DNA of 64,000 bases from Tunicatimonas pelagia (GCF_030506325.1 NZ_CP120683.1:1860001-1924000); one strand, 5' to 3'. Counted from the stretch's first letter, positions 38,201-46,214 are shown. Notes: generated by a model not told the origin, from the sequence alone. Numbers and translations are program-made.

Positions 38201-38867
38201 TATCTGGGGATAGCGAAATGTTGATCACGGTTTGGTTTCCGATCAGTACTTCTTCAGCTATGTAGCCCACCGAGGAGAAGACCAGCATTTCGGCATCGTC
38301 GGGAGCGGTAAGGCGGTAGTTGCCCTCTACATCGGTAACCGTACCGATGGTGGTACCCTTCACCAGTACGTTGACCCCAGGTAGCGTTTCGTCAGAGGCT
38401 AAATCCGTAACCTTTCCCGTAATTGTCTTTTCGATAGATAGCATCGGTTGTCCCGAGTTTATTACTACCTGCTTTAGCGGTAGTCGCGTAGGTGCGTAGG
38501 CAGAGGAGGCCCTCATAGCAGGCTTCTTTTCCAACTTCTTAAGCTGAGTCCGGCGAAAGATAAAGAATACATTATCCTTTACTTTCTCGTACGATAAGTC
38601 AAGCGGGTTCAGTAGCTTTTGTAAACTTTGTTCTAAGTTATCCGCACCCGCAGTCGTACGAACTCGCGTGTTTGCGACTATTTCGTTGGCGTAGTTAAAG
38701 CGAACTTGATAGTGATTTTCTAGATCGCGAAGCGCATCACTCAGCGATCTTTCAGCCTGATCAGGCTGGCTTTTCATAGCCAATAGGGCTACTGATTGAG
38801 CGTGAATCAGCGAAGTACTGAATAAGCTCAGACTGACCAATAGCATTCGTAGTTTTGCTTTCATCAT
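35256..38867 (-). CDS. SusC/RagA-family TonB-dependent receptor with STN signalling domain
   Basis: A 1203-residue outer-membrane oligosaccharide importer. The domain order is signal peptide, STN secretin/TonB N-terminal domain (about 40-108, LSDALRDLENHYQVRFNYA), carboxypeptidase-like regulatory domain (about 148-222, ITGKVTDLASDETLPGVNV), plug (about 232-355, VVVGYGTQQKRDVVSAIST and LFIVDGIPVQSG) and a 22-strand barrel to the C-terminus. The STN domain is the part that contacts a FecR-type anti-sigma factor, and such a gene lies only 17 bp upstream. This indicates a trans-envelope signalling loop: glycan binding at SusC relieves FecR and activates the ECF sigma factor. The start may be either of two adjacent ATGs. 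Confidence 0.96.
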   Translation of the reverse strand: MMKAKLRMLLVSLSLFSTSLIHAQSVALLAMKSQPDQAERSLSDALRDLENHYQVRFNYANEIVANTRVRTTAGADNLEQSLQKLLNPLDLSYEKVKDNVFFIFRRTQLKKLEKKPAMRASSAYAPTRLPLKQVVINSGQPMLSIEKTITGKVTDLASDETLPGVNVLVKGTTIGTVTDVEGNYRLTAPDDAEMLVFSSVGYIAEEVLIGNQTVINISLSPDIQSLSEVVVVGYGTQQKRDVVSAISTIDAEQIEKVPTPSFTQALQGTSTGLQMVSPSGEPNAPARILIRGVGSITTDTEPLFIVDGIPVQSGGTSPLTYLNPNDIESISVLKDASATAIYGSRGANGVVLITTKTGKKGQAQFNLSYNVGYTTPINELELANADEWRSMIDLARNNSGLTEPFRKEQDLFDQRQVDRFVNLDIYNSTNTDWVDLVQEDGQFSQYGFSASNATEKASYFISGQYRDQTGNFINTRFQRYTGRVNLDFNATDFLTLGVRYTYSFEDEEPRARQSSAISRNDRNINLGAWPNFSALYDRSLPIFPERWPDNGDAFDPLSRINIPYAADRANSQRNVHTTTQLASLFAEVTPVAGLVLRGEGGVNYSVENDQNWISGNLRPEEFRDEDNGLDDRFLLDYPYEDGVPRFDWYDTRRWTFNFVGTAAYNTEFGADHRLDALLGIEVIHSDAEAWNNQWEDAASIQEPDQVGAFIRDPEQLLELTHFMHPQVRFFSQFGRVNYTFKDRYLLQASLRRDGSSKFTPEDRFSWFPSVSGGWVISDEGFFDIDPLSFLKVRAGWGVTGNANIDPFLYTNDFWPWPNYPNRSGARTLRRLGSRNIQWERSNTFDAALEFGLFDDRISGSFGYYYTRTSDLLLSFPVAPSIGIYATNSINPTALDNVGSMENQGIELEINSVNVDIKGFRWATNFNITTNRNKVLELYPGFDGDPLQLSFNGFTTVQEGESLGMFFLPEFAGYDESGNVLIREIDQELAAEQQYVFTGNTVRNTANNRNANSVIQYGKTGLPTFYGGFNNTFSYKGLSLNILFTFQGGHYLYDNIGLNRVGNGRGNLRKDMVNNTWTPENPDAEYAVLTWNNLENNPPDPDQQAQNLSTRSTKWLKRGDFARLRTINLSYTLPQRLFEKNFLKGVNVFVNLQNVATFSEFDMVDPEVVNTNGEATQRNLGQGVVGGVPYWQVFTASGGVNIQL

Positions 38868-38884
38868 ATGATTATTAGTTAGGG

Positions 38885-39910
38885 TTATTGACGTGAGTAA
38901 ATAATTTGACGGTCTGCTCTTTTGAGGTGAAGTGAGAAAGAACGCGCTAACATAGGGAACAGCAGTTCTACGTCTTCGGTAGGTATGCTTACCGTAAATT
39001 TCTTTTGGCCAATAGTTTGATCGTTAAAGATAATCTGGTACCCATAGGTATCTTCTAGTCGATCCGCAATTTCCCGCAGTGTTTGATCATGGAAAATAAG
39101 CTCACCTTCCTTCCAAGAAGTAAATACTGGTGTATCGGTCGTTTTACGTAACACTGACTGAACCTCCGGGTAGTACTCTACTAATTCACCCGGGTGCATG
39201 AACAGAGCTTTGGCGGTATCCGCTTCGGGAATAATTTTTACTTTACCATGCTCTAGCACCACTTGGGTTGCTCGGCGGCGCGTATTGACATTGAAAGCCG
39301 TTCCTAATACTTCTATCGCTAAGTCGTCTGTATGTACAATAAACTTAGTAAACGACGAAGTGTCACTTACATTTTTTTGCTTGGTTACCGTAAAATAGGC
39401 TTCTCCCTCTAACGACACTTGCCGATGAGTACGTTCATCCCAATCGGTGGGATATCGTAGCGTCGAATTAGCATTGAGGGCTACTTGGGAGCCGTCGGGT
39501 AATGCAATCTCCCGCGTTTCTCCGTAGCCGGTAGTGTAAACTTCGTAGTCGAGAGTGCGAAGAATCCAGAATGATAAGGTAGCTGCCAGAAGAAGGGAGA
39601 CCGCCGCCGCGATCTTCCAAGGGAGGTAACGAGGAACTAATTGACGGACCGGGGCAGACTCCTGAGCAACTTGCTTATTTTCTGCCTGAATACGCTGCCA
39701 TACTTCAAGCTTACTTCCAGCCCGGGGGGTGTCCTTAGAAAAATGCAGGGCAAGTACTAGTTGCCGGGCTTCTTCAACGATCGACTTTTGGTCGGGATGC
39801 CTGACAAGCCAGTGCTCCCACTTTTGATGAGCTTCCGAATCATTGGTAAGTACCCAGCGCTGAAAAGAAGCATCGCTGGCAAAGTCTTCGGGATTAATAG
39901 ATGATTGCAT
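38885..39910 (-). CDS. FecR-family anti-sigma factor
   Basis: A 341-residue single-pass inner-membrane protein: a cytoplasmic N-terminal ~90 residues (FQRWVLTNDSEAHQKWEHWL), one transmembrane helix (about 91-110, WKIAAAVSLLLAATLSFWIL) and a periplasmic FecR domain (GYGETREIALPDGSQVALNANSTLRYP split over 128-155) followed by the C-terminal FecR_C/STN-like domain (FHDQTLREIADRLEDTYG). It should hold the ECF sigma factor inactive until signalled by the SusC STN domain. It lies between the sigma gene and susC, 17 bp before susC. Confidence 0.94.
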   Translation of the reverse strand: MQSSINPEDFASDASFQRWVLTNDSEAHQKWEHWLVRHPDQKSIVEEARQLVLALHFSKDTPRAGSKLEVWQRIQAENKQVAQESAPVRQLVPRYLPWKIAAAVSLLLAATLSFWILRTLDYEVYTTGYGETREIALPDGSQVALNANSTLRYPTDWDERTHRQVSLEGEAYFTVTKQKNVSDTSSFTKFIVHTDDLAIEVLGTAFNVNTRRRATQVVLEHGKVKIIPEADTAKALFMHPGELVEYYPEVQSVLRKTTDTPVFTSWKEGELIFHDQTLREIADRLEDTYGYQIIFNDQTIGQKKFTVSIPTEDVELLFPMLARSFSLHLKRADRQIIYSRQ

Positions 39911-40106
39911 ACAGTAGAAGTAATAGTCGGTTTACTACTATTAGCCTTCTACTCGCTGTTTTACGCCATAAAATTTAATAATTTTTTTATTTTTACATAT
40001 TACGCAAACTACAGGATCTATATTTGAATTATATTCAAGTGTACAGCACTATAGTTAACAAAATCATAATTACATAAGCCGACTGATCCGATGGGTACAC
40101 TCGTGA

Positions 40107-40712
40107 TCAAACACTTAATACTGCGATAAGAAGTAGCATCCACGAAATCAGTGGCAGTGGTTCAAGAGTATGACGTTTTCTCAAACGAGCTAAGCCTTTA
40201 TGTACTAAATCGTAGGCCGACCGCATCTCAATCTGCATCACTTCACTGATCTCCTGATACGATAGCTGATCGTAAAACTTCAGAAAAATCGCTTCTCGTT
40301 GATGAGCAGACAAGTCTTTGATCGCTTTTTGAAGCCACGCGTGAAGCTCCGCTTGTTGTTCGGATTGAATACGTTGGGTCTCGGCCGAGAGGCTTACTGT
40401 AAAAGGGAGGGCTTCATATTGATTATGTACACTACGGTTAGTTTGCCTAAGCTGCTTAAATAGCGTAGTGCGAAATGACTTGTATAGGTAGTTCTTTACG
40501 GAAGGGGGGGTAGTTAACCTGTTTTTATTTTTCCACAAATTGACAAACAATTGCTGAATACAGTCTTCTACTAAGCAGCAATCCGCCGTAAATTTACGAC
40601 CGTAGTTGTATAGTTGATCATAGTAACATTGATAGATCGCTTCGTAGGCTCCCGAATCACCTTGCTTAAACTGTTTCCATACACTCGTCTCATCCGGTAG
40701 CGTTACTCCCAT
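40107..40712 (-). CDS. ECF-type RNA polymerase sigma-70 factor
   Basis: A 201-residue ECF sigma factor with region 2 (about 20-90, YQCYYDQLYNYGRKFT, CIQQLFVNLWKN) and region 4 (about 130-185, LSAHQREAIFLKFYDQLSY, EISEVMQIEMRSAYDLVHKG). It likely activates the susC/susD operon and is controlled by the adjacent FecR. The protein ends in a hydrophobic tail (LPLISWMLLLIAVLSV), which could tether it to the membrane; such tails occur in some Bacteroidota ECF factors. It is separated from fecR by 196 bp of AT-rich DNA without visible features. Confidence 0.93.
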   Translation of the reverse strand: MGVTLPDETSVWKQFKQGDSGAYEAIYQCYYDQLYNYGRKFTADCCLVEDCIQQLFVNLWKNKNRLTTPPSVKNYLYKSFRTTLFKQLRQTNRSVHNQYEALPFTVSLSAETQRIQSEQQAELHAWLQKAIKDLSAHQREAIFLKFYDQLSYQEISEVMQIEMRSAYDLVHKGLARLRKRHTLEPLPLISWMLLLIAVLSV

Positions 40713-40744
40713 TGCTTCGTAGGTTGTCTGGATTGCATTATACT

Positions 40745-40759
40745 AATTCATTATGAATT
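40745..40759. promoter_or_regulatory. Palindrome upstream of the ECF sigma gene
   Basis: AATTCAT (40745-40751) and ATGAATT (40753-40759) form a perfect 7-bp inverted repeat around one base, about 33 bp before the sigma start codon. It is a candidate regulator-binding site. It is AT-rich, so chance occurrence is possible. Confidence 0.35.
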
Positions 40760-40866
40760 TCGAAAATACAACCTTTTATTTGAAGCATTTACTACTAAAT
40801 ATATATTTCTTATGTAGAATAAGGTTTATGTTAAATAACAAAGTTATTCCAGCCTAGCAGTGTCAA

Positions 40867-40894
40867 CCTAGCAAAGTCGCTACTCTTATGCTAG
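40867..40894 (-). terminator. Hairpin at the stop codon of the TraG-like gene
   Basis: CCTAGCA (40867-40873) pairs with TGCTAGG (40888-40894), with an inner AAG/CTT extension. The hairpin starts in the TAG stop of the coupling-protein gene, and a further CCTAGCA copy lies at 40853-40859. No T-run follows on the minus strand, so termination would be weak. It sits at the junction between the mobilisation genes and the polysaccharide locus. Confidence 0.45.
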
Positions 40895-42768
40895 GAACGA
40901 TAGATATTGGGATAGTTAGCAATTATCTGACTGACTTCACGCCGTACTCTTTTGAAATTTAGAGACAATATTTGATTTTGATCTTTCTGACCCCTAAAGT
41001 TTACAAAGGGGGCCAAATCATAGCACTGAGGAGAAGTTGTTTCTATCGTCTGCGTCCAGAAATAAGGGATGGTAGTTTCTACGGTTTGCCCGACAAACTC
41101 TCCTGTTTGTAAGCGTATCACGTCTTCAGGCCGGACAATGAAGCGTTCTTGCAAGCTAGTATTCGTGTTGTAGGAGATATTTCGGTTGCCCCGACTTCCC
41201 CGACTATTGCCCTGCGAGTAACCCGTAATGGGTCGCTCTTCTTTGCCAATCATCTCACTGACCGCCTTGGCGGTGGGTACTGAACTCACCTTGCCGTAAA
41301 ACTGATTAGAAAGATTAGCGATAATGACCTCAGCCTTCTCACGCCCGAACATATCATGCATCTGAGCAAAATCCTGAGCCATGTATACCGAAGCAACGTG
41401 GTTGCTACGAGCTGTAGCCGGAATGACTTCAAACTTAGGAATATACAGTGTCGGGGCTTCATCGAGTAGCACAAAGCTCTTTTGCTTCCCCTGTCGGTTC
41501 ATCTGTTTGAGCGCCACAGTGACCACCAATGAGATCACCGGACTAAAGGTATCGGCCAAGCTAGGGTCAGAACCTAAGCACAGGAGCTTAGGATGAGTCC
41601 GACTATTAATATCCATGTCAAAATCATTACCCGTTAGTACCCACACAATTTCTGGGCTGTTAATCTTGGTGACCATGATTTGCAAAGAGGCGATGACTCC
41701 GGCCGTCTGCTTGTCGGCTTTGTTACGGATAGCCGTAGCGATGCTACGAACCATATCCGCACTCTGAGGATTTGCTTCCAGCATACTAATCACATGGGTA
41801 TAATCCTGGTACAGGGCGGTATTAATCACATGCGGCAATGTGCATCGCTGGGGATGCTCAGAGCGAAAGAACCAAATCAGAGCGGCCAGCCAAGCGGTGG
41901 CTGAGGTGGAGAAAAATTCCTTATGCCGGATGGTATTGGTGTCCAGGTTATTGACAATCGCACGAGCGTATTCTTCAGCGTGCGCCAGGGTTGCAATATT
42001 TTCCGGGACTAAAGGATTAAAGCGATGCGAAAGGTGCGAGTCCTGAAAATTAACAATGTAGTACGCTCGTTTCGTTGATTGTCCATACCGGTACAAGGCA
42101 GTATTGACCTGATTAGCTAGCGTCGGAAACTTGAAATCGTAGAATACCCCGCAGTATCCCTTGCGAACGAACTGATGCAAATAAGCATTGCCGATGCTCG
42201 CCGACTTGCCCGAACCGCTGGATCCTACGATCAATGTACCACGAAAGGGGTTAGGCACATTAATCCAGCCCCTGGTGGTGCGAATATGCAAACTATCTTC
42301 GTTCTCAGCTTTCCTTCGTTCGCACTGTTCCTTTCTGGCTACCTTCGACAAAAAGAATATCCTGAGCCAAACTGGGATGACAATCAGATTACTTCCCAGA
42401 AGTACCGGGTAAGTGTACATCATTACGATCGCCCTGTAGTGTTGCACGGTCAAAAAACCTAATACAATGGCTGATAGCAGTGCCGACCACACCACTTTAG
42501 CTAGTCCGGTAGTTGGCTGCCGGTTATGGTTGACTTGCTGATTATTTTGAATCCATATTCCGACCATCAGGGCGTACAGCAGAATAAATAAACACCGCAA
42601 GCTTACTCCGAATCGGACGAATAGCTTTTCAACTATCTCAACAACAGATTCTGCATGGCTTACGAACGGAATGGTGCCAAAACTTAGCCAGTAGTATTCT
42701 ACCCCTAGTGCTACGATCAATAGTAACAATCCGAACCCGAGCCATTCTGAGAAAGAGTTGGTGGGCAT
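40891..42768 (-). CDS. TraG/TraD-family type IV coupling protein (mobilisation)
   Basis: A 625-residue membrane-bound ATPase that links the relaxosome to a conjugation pore. Three to four N-terminal transmembrane helices (within 10-140) precede a VirD4-like domain with Walker A VGSSGSGKS (181-189) and Walker B SFVLLDEAPTLYIPKF (about 430-445); the FSPVISLVVTVALKQMNRQ segment is also typical. It starts five bases after the BtgB-type relaxase stop, completing a mobA-mobB-mobC-like order. No other type IV secretion genes are in the window, so a helper element or distant genes would supply the pore. Confidence 0.9.
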   Translation of the reverse strand: MPTNSFSEWLGFGLLLLIVALGVEYYWLSFGTIPFVSHAESVVEIVEKLFVRFGVSLRCLFILLYALMVGIWIQNNQQVNHNRQPTTGLAKVVWSALLSAIVLGFLTVQHYRAIVMMYTYPVLLGSNLIVIPVWLRIFFLSKVARKEQCERRKAENEDSLHIRTTRGWINVPNPFRGTLIVGSSGSGKSASIGNAYLHQFVRKGYCGVFYDFKFPTLANQVNTALYRYGQSTKRAYYIVNFQDSHLSHRFNPLVPENIATLAHAEEYARAIVNNLDTNTIRHKEFFSTSATAWLAALIWFFRSEHPQRCTLPHVINTALYQDYTHVISMLEANPQSADMVRSIATAIRNKADKQTAGVIASLQIMVTKINSPEIVWVLTGNDFDMDINSRTHPKLLCLGSDPSLADTFSPVISLVVTVALKQMNRQGKQKSFVLLDEAPTLYIPKFEVIPATARSNHVASVYMAQDFAQMHDMFGREKAEVIIANLSNQFYGKVSSVPTAKAVSEMIGKEERPITGYSQGNSRGSRGNRNISYNTNTSLQERFIVRPEDVIRLQTGEFVGQTVETTIPYFWTQTIETTSPQCYDLAPFVNFRGQKDQNQILSLNFKRVRREVSQIIANYPNIYRS

Positions 42769-42773
42769 GGTGC

Positions 42774-43769
42774 TTATCGCTCTAGGCCGGAAGGTCGTCT
42801 TATCTTTCCGGGTTTTCGTTTCTCATACTCTTCGCTTCCCCCTTCTATATCTTCCCCAATGCCGTAGCTAAACGATTGAAGCTGTTTATGGAATGACGAC
42901 AGGCTTTTTTCTCGCTTACCCGCTACCGAATCTCGCTCTTTAGGATCTAGTTGCTGATAGGGATCGCTGATGATCTTACCCTGCTGATACTGCTCAGTCA
43001 GGTGATGTAGGTTGTAAAAGAATCCCTTACCGTAGCCTTGCTTCTCACCAATAGCCAGTACCTGCTCAGAATCCAGTTTATGGCTACCCAAAAAGCACCC
43101 GTTTAGGTAAGCCACCTTTTCTTCAATCCGGATACGGTGCCGCTTAACGTGCTCTGAAGAGATAGTGCCTCGAGTAAACTTCTCGGAAATGGTAGCTTGC
43201 TGGTAATCGAATAGTTGCTGAAAGGTCGCTCCGTTCTTCGCTTGCCAGTCTCGAATGAGGAAATGGTTTTTTCTTCCCCGAGGGTTAAGTCGCACTTGCT
43301 GGTGCTGATCGTTGGCACTGACCACCACGTGAATGTGCGTATGCCAACCAGTCTTGACAGTACCTTTCTTTCGCTCCTGATGGATGGTCGCAAACCAGAC
43401 GAAATCATCCGAAGTACGCGCTCGCCCATCCCGGAGATGAAAGTTTGCGGCGTAGTTTTCCATCACCGCTTGGGTGTACGCCCGAAGCTTGGACGGATTA
43501 CGGCCAATATGTCGAAGCTCTTTGTCGGAAGGGGAAAGTACCAGCGAGTAAAACTTCTCCTGAGTTTTTCGCAAGCCTTTCGTATTATTATCTATCGCAG
43601 CCTGTACTTCTTCGGCTGGAACACCTTCTTTGTTTTGATTGAAAAAGGTGCTCTCTCGTCCTTGTTCTTTGGCTTCGTGCCCCAGGTAAGCGATGGTCTT
43701 AGCCACCGAGCCTTTATTATCAAAGACGTTCTTTCCATCCCGGTCTGGGTTAATGATTTTGCTGTGCAT
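42774..43769 (-). CDS. BtgB/DUF5712-type relaxase (mobilisation protein B)
   Basis: A 331-residue relaxase-like protein that would nick DNA at the transfer origin. It begins MHSKIINPDRDGKNVFDNKG, the typical start of Bacteroidota DUF5712/BtgB mobilisation proteins, and contains a three-histidine metal-binding strand GWHTHIHVVVS (H143, H145, H147). A conserved tyrosine as nucleophile could be one of those in the first 40 or in EKFYSLVLSP. The gene lies four bases after the BtgA-like gene and is followed by the coupling protein gene. Confidence 0.88.
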   Translation of the reverse strand: MHSKIINPDRDGKNVFDNKGSVAKTIAYLGHEAKEQGRESTFFNQNKEGVPAEEVQAAIDNNTKGLRKTQEKFYSLVLSPSDKELRHIGRNPSKLRAYTQAVMENYAANFHLRDGRARTSDDFVWFATIHQERKKGTVKTGWHTHIHVVVSANDQHQQVRLNPRGRKNHFLIRDWQAKNGATFQQLFDYQQATISEKFTRGTISSEHVKRHRIRIEEKVAYLNGCFLGSHKLDSEQVLAIGEKQGYGKGFFYNLHHLTEQYQQGKIISDPYQQLDPKERDSVAGKREKSLSSFHKQLQSFSYGIGEDIEGGSEEYEKRKPGKIRRPSGLER

Positions 43770-43773
43770 AGGG

Positions 43774-44184
43774 TCACTGTTTAGTTTGATAGGATTGGAG
43801 AGCGGCAGCTACTTTTTCGGCAAAGTAGCGGTCGTTCTGTTGTTGTAGCTGGGCAAACTCTTCGTCGCCAACTTCGGAGAGCAGTAAGGCGTTGTTAACT
43901 GCGATTTCGTTGAGCACCCTTCCCTTTACGACTTCTTCCAGCACGTTTTGCAGCAGGTGCTTTTCCTGAAATACCAAATAGCTGAAGATTCGGTCGACCG
44001 CCTTCTGGACAATCATGGCTACATCCTGCACTTGGTTGGGCGTATACTGCCGAGGGTCAATCCGGTTAGCGGAAAAAAATGTAACGGCCGCTTCTACGTA
44101 GTCTTTGTGCGATAGTTGCAACCGCTCGGCTTCGTCGCGGATGGTCGTATGCACGGACAATGATATGTTGATTTTTTTTATCAT
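43774..44184 (-). CDS. BfmA/BtgA-type mobilisation accessory protein
   Basis: A 136-residue protein if started at the ATG at 44184; a TTG at 44220 would add 12 residues. It begins MIKKINISLSVHTTIRDEAERLQLSHKDYVEAAVTFF (residues 1-37 given in part), a ribbon-helix-helix-like DNA-binding start, followed by a helical C-terminal half. Bacteroidota BtgA/BfmA proteins bind the transfer origin and help the relaxase. A 14-bp palindrome lies 15 bp before the start codon, in the right place for autoregulation or oriT binding. Confidence 0.8.
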   Translation of the reverse strand: MIKKINISLSVHTTIRDEAERLQLSHKDYVEAAVTFFSANRIDPRQYTPNQVQDVAMIVQKAVDRIFSYLVFQEKHLLQNVLEEVVKGRVLNEIAVNNALLLSEVGDEEFAQLQQQNDRYFAEKVAAALQSYQTKQ

Positions 44185-44199
44185 GTTCCTTATAAAAAG

Positions 44200-44213
44200 T
44201 ACCCGAACGGGTA
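44200..44213. repeat. Palindrome upstream of the mobilisation operon (operator or part of oriT)
   Basis: TACCCG (44200-44205), AA, CGGGTA (44208-44213) is a perfect inverted repeat. The surrounding 44185-44334 stretch is the only non-coding DNA next to the relaxase genes, so oriT is most likely here. A second, longer-range pair (AAGTACC at 44197-44203 with GGTACTT at 44296-44302) may add structure. No nic site was identified. Confidence 0.45.
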
Positions 44214-44334
44214 TTGACAATTAGTTACTTACGATTCTTTGACTCCTTATTCTTTGCTTCCACTTTCGTAATCGCCTAAAAAACAGCGACTTGGGAGGTA
44301 CTTGTCGTTTCCCTTCTTGCTACTAACTTCTGTT

Positions 44335-44982
44335 TTACAATCGTCGGTCGGGAGCTCCTTGGGAAAAAGCCACCAGATTAAACATCTCCCGCATCCGCGA
44401 GCGCAAACGGTCACCGTAGAGCCGCTCCAGTTCTTCAGCATTGAGGTTGGTCGTCAGATGCGTTTGCATCCCGCGCTGGACAAACTGATCGTAACGATCC
44501 AGGAGTACTTCGGCCATCACGTTGCAGTCATTGCCGTAGAGTTTGATATTTTGCTCCACGCCTAGATCATCAAAGCAGTAAGTAATCGGCTGATCGTAGC
44601 ATAGCGTGGCAGCGTAACCCGTGTGTTTGCGTCCGAAACTCTGGGAGCCGTAGCGATCCAGTACCGGGTAGCCTTCTTTCAAAAACTGACGGGCAATCTC
44701 GCGGGCAGTAATCATCCGAAACCGCCGGGCGGCAAACAGTTGCATCAGGGTCGTTTTGCCGCTACCTACCGGCTCCAGTAGCAAAATACCTTTTTGCCGA
44801 CTAATCTTCATGGCTTGACATTGCGACGGGTGCTGGTGAAAGTAGGCCAGCAAGGCCTGCATCACCGGACGGTTATAGTCGTCCACGGTAAAGTTGGGCA
44901 ACACGGTCTTGGCCAGTGCTACCCACTGCTCCCAACGAGCCGCAAAATCAAAGGGGGATGCTGTAGTCTTTTTCTCCGCCAC
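44335..44982 (-). CDS. DnaC/IstB-like AAA+ ATPase
   Basis: A 215-residue AAA+ protein with Walker A EPVGSGKTT (70-78), Walker B CFDDLG (136-141) and a sensor-like THLTTNLNAEEL with RMREMFNLV. The family loads replicative helicase (DnaC) or assists transposition (IstB). Here, next to a helix-turn-helix replication-type gene and mobilisation genes, helicase loading for element replication is most likely. It starts at a GTG and overlaps the upstream gene by 35 bases in another frame, an unusually deep overlap that suggests coupled translation. Confidence 0.8.
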   Translation of the reverse strand: MAEKKTTASPFDFAARWEQWVALAKTVLPNFTVDDYNRPVMQALLAYFHQHPSQCQAMKISRQKGILLLEPVGSGKTTLMQLFAARRFRMITAREIARQFLKEGYPVLDRYGSQSFGRKHTGYAATLCYDQPITYCFDDLGVEQNIKLYGNDCNVMAEVLLDRYDQFVQRGMQTHLTTNLNAEELERLYGDRLRSRMREMFNLVAFSQGAPDRRL

Positions 44983-45754
44983 TGTGTAGTCGGTTTAGAG
45001 GTTCAGATTTAGCGGAAGTCTGCGCGTTTAACTGCCAGTTGTCCATCGCTGCTTGCCAGTTCTGCATCGGATTGCGCCCGACCTTCCAGCCGTTGGACTC
45101 GTAGTAGTTGAAGAAGCGCAAGGCCAGCACTCGAGTGGTGAGTACGTCCTCCGCCAACGATTTTTGCTGCCGTAGGTAGTTTTCTAATTCGGCGACCGAA
45201 GGCTTGGAAAACGGGGGTGTCTTGCCCCGCTTCGGACGTTGCGATCCGGGCGGTTTTGACTCCGGTTCGGTTGTCATTTTTCCTCCGTTTTCCCGCTTTT
45301 TTTCCTCATCATTTTCCAAAAAAATTTTTTCATTGATTGGTCCTACTCGATCAATAGTATCGATCGAATAATTCTCTATAAGGAGTGAAGGCGTTTTGCG
45401 ATGCGATTTTTCGTAAACCCCCTTTTGATTTTCCGTAAGGGGACTTACGTTTTTCGATAAGGGGGTATACGATTTTTCGCCCCCTTTTTCGGGGTAAATT
45501 CGCCGTTGGTTTCCCTGGCTTATTTCATAAGTAATCCGTAGGTAGTTCCGGTTCACAAGCTGACTGAGCCAGCCCGAAATGGTCTTCTTGTTGACTCCAT
45601 ACAGATCGGCAAAGTACTGATTGGTTGCCCAGCAGTAACCGGTCCGGTCGCTGAGCGCCAGCACTTCTCCGTAGAGTAGTTTGGCCGCGGGTTTGAGCTG
45701 CTGATCGTATCGGACTGTGGCGGGAACCAACACATCGTAGCTAGGTAGCTTCAT
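44948..45754 (-). CDS. Helix-turn-helix replication-type protein (RepA/DnaD-like N-terminus)
   Basis: A 268-residue protein if started at the ATG at 45754 (a TTG at 45772 is upstream). The N-terminal ~95 residues form a winged helix (AKLLYGEVLALSDRTGYCWA, YFADLYGVNKKTISGWLSQL), as in mobile-element initiators. The middle is charged and low in structure, and the C-terminal part (VLALRFFNYYESNGWKVG, MQNWQAAMDNW) matches the DnaD/phage replication-type tail that contacts the helicase loader. It immediately precedes the DnaC-like ATPase gene, a classic pair in phage and element replication modules. Confidence 0.75.
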   Translation of the reverse strand: MKLPSYDVLVPATVRYDQQLKPAAKLLYGEVLALSDRTGYCWATNQYFADLYGVNKKTISGWLSQLVNRNYLRITYEISQGNQRRIYPEKGGEKSYTPLSKNVSPLTENQKGVYEKSHRKTPSLLIENYSIDTIDRVGPINEKIFLENDEEKKRENGGKMTTEPESKPPGSQRPKRGKTPPFSKPSVAELENYLRQQKSLAEDVLTTRVLALRFFNYYESNGWKVGRNPMQNWQAAMDNWQLNAQTSAKSEPLNRLHSGGEKDYSIPL

Positions 45755-46040
45755 GGTGTTCGTCGTTTGCAAGATGATCCGATTTATTTTCGCTCAGTAT
45801 TCGCTCAATATCTTGGTAGGCGTAGTAGATGGCACCGCCCAGCTTCGAGAAGGGTAGGGTACCGTTCAGGCGCAGCGTCTGCAACGTGCTGGCTGATACT
45901 TGCAGCAGTTGCTGTACCTCACTGGACTTGAGCCAGGGCTTAGGCGGAGGATGTGTTTCGGCCAGTAGAGCCCTGAATTCTTCCAGCAGCTCTCGTTTTA
46001 GTTGCGCCAAGTCATCTGGGGTAATGATGGTCGTTGCCAT
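45741..46040 (-). CDS. Helix-turn-helix (MerR/excisionase-type) protein
   Basis: A 99-residue DNA-binding protein. The C-terminal part WLKSSEVQQLLQVSASTLQ then GTLPFSKLGGAIYYAYQDIE is the winged-helix signature of Xis-like proteins widespread in Bacteroidota mobile elements. The gene overlaps the next start by 14 bases. It probably regulates excision or the replication operon that follows. Confidence 0.82.
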   Translation of the reverse strand: MATTIITPDDLAQLKRELLEEFRALLAETHPPPKPWLKSSEVQQLLQVSASTLQTLRLNGTLPFSKLGGAIYYAYQDIERILSENKSDHLANDEHHEAT

Positions 46041-46214
46041 GGGTCATGGGTTGGTGAGAAGCAAAGAGAAGTAATTGTTGATTCCCAAAACAGTGGTACC
46101 ACCTTTGTCCCACTTGATTGCAGTAGACCGCAACGGTTTCTTTGGGGAAATTTCGGCAGGGTTTCTCAGCAGCAAAACCCCGTCAGAAGTCATTACCGAT
46201 TAAAATAATTCACG
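46041..46214. promoter_or_regulatory. Divergent control region between two excisionase-type genes
   Basis: The 174-bp gap carries a perfect 10-bp palindrome GTGGTACCAC at 46093-46102 and a small hairpin (GGGTTT at 46159-46164 with AAACCC at 46175-46180). It should hold promoters for the minus-strand replication/mobilisation genes and the plus-strand small helix-turn-helix gene. The palindrome is a likely operator. Confidence 0.45.

Noticed and set aside
44247-44441. A 64-codon minus-strand frame overlapping the end of the DnaC-like ATPase gene.
   Set aside because: It runs mostly in another frame of the ATPase gene, has no family features, and its non-overlapping part covers the likely oriT region.
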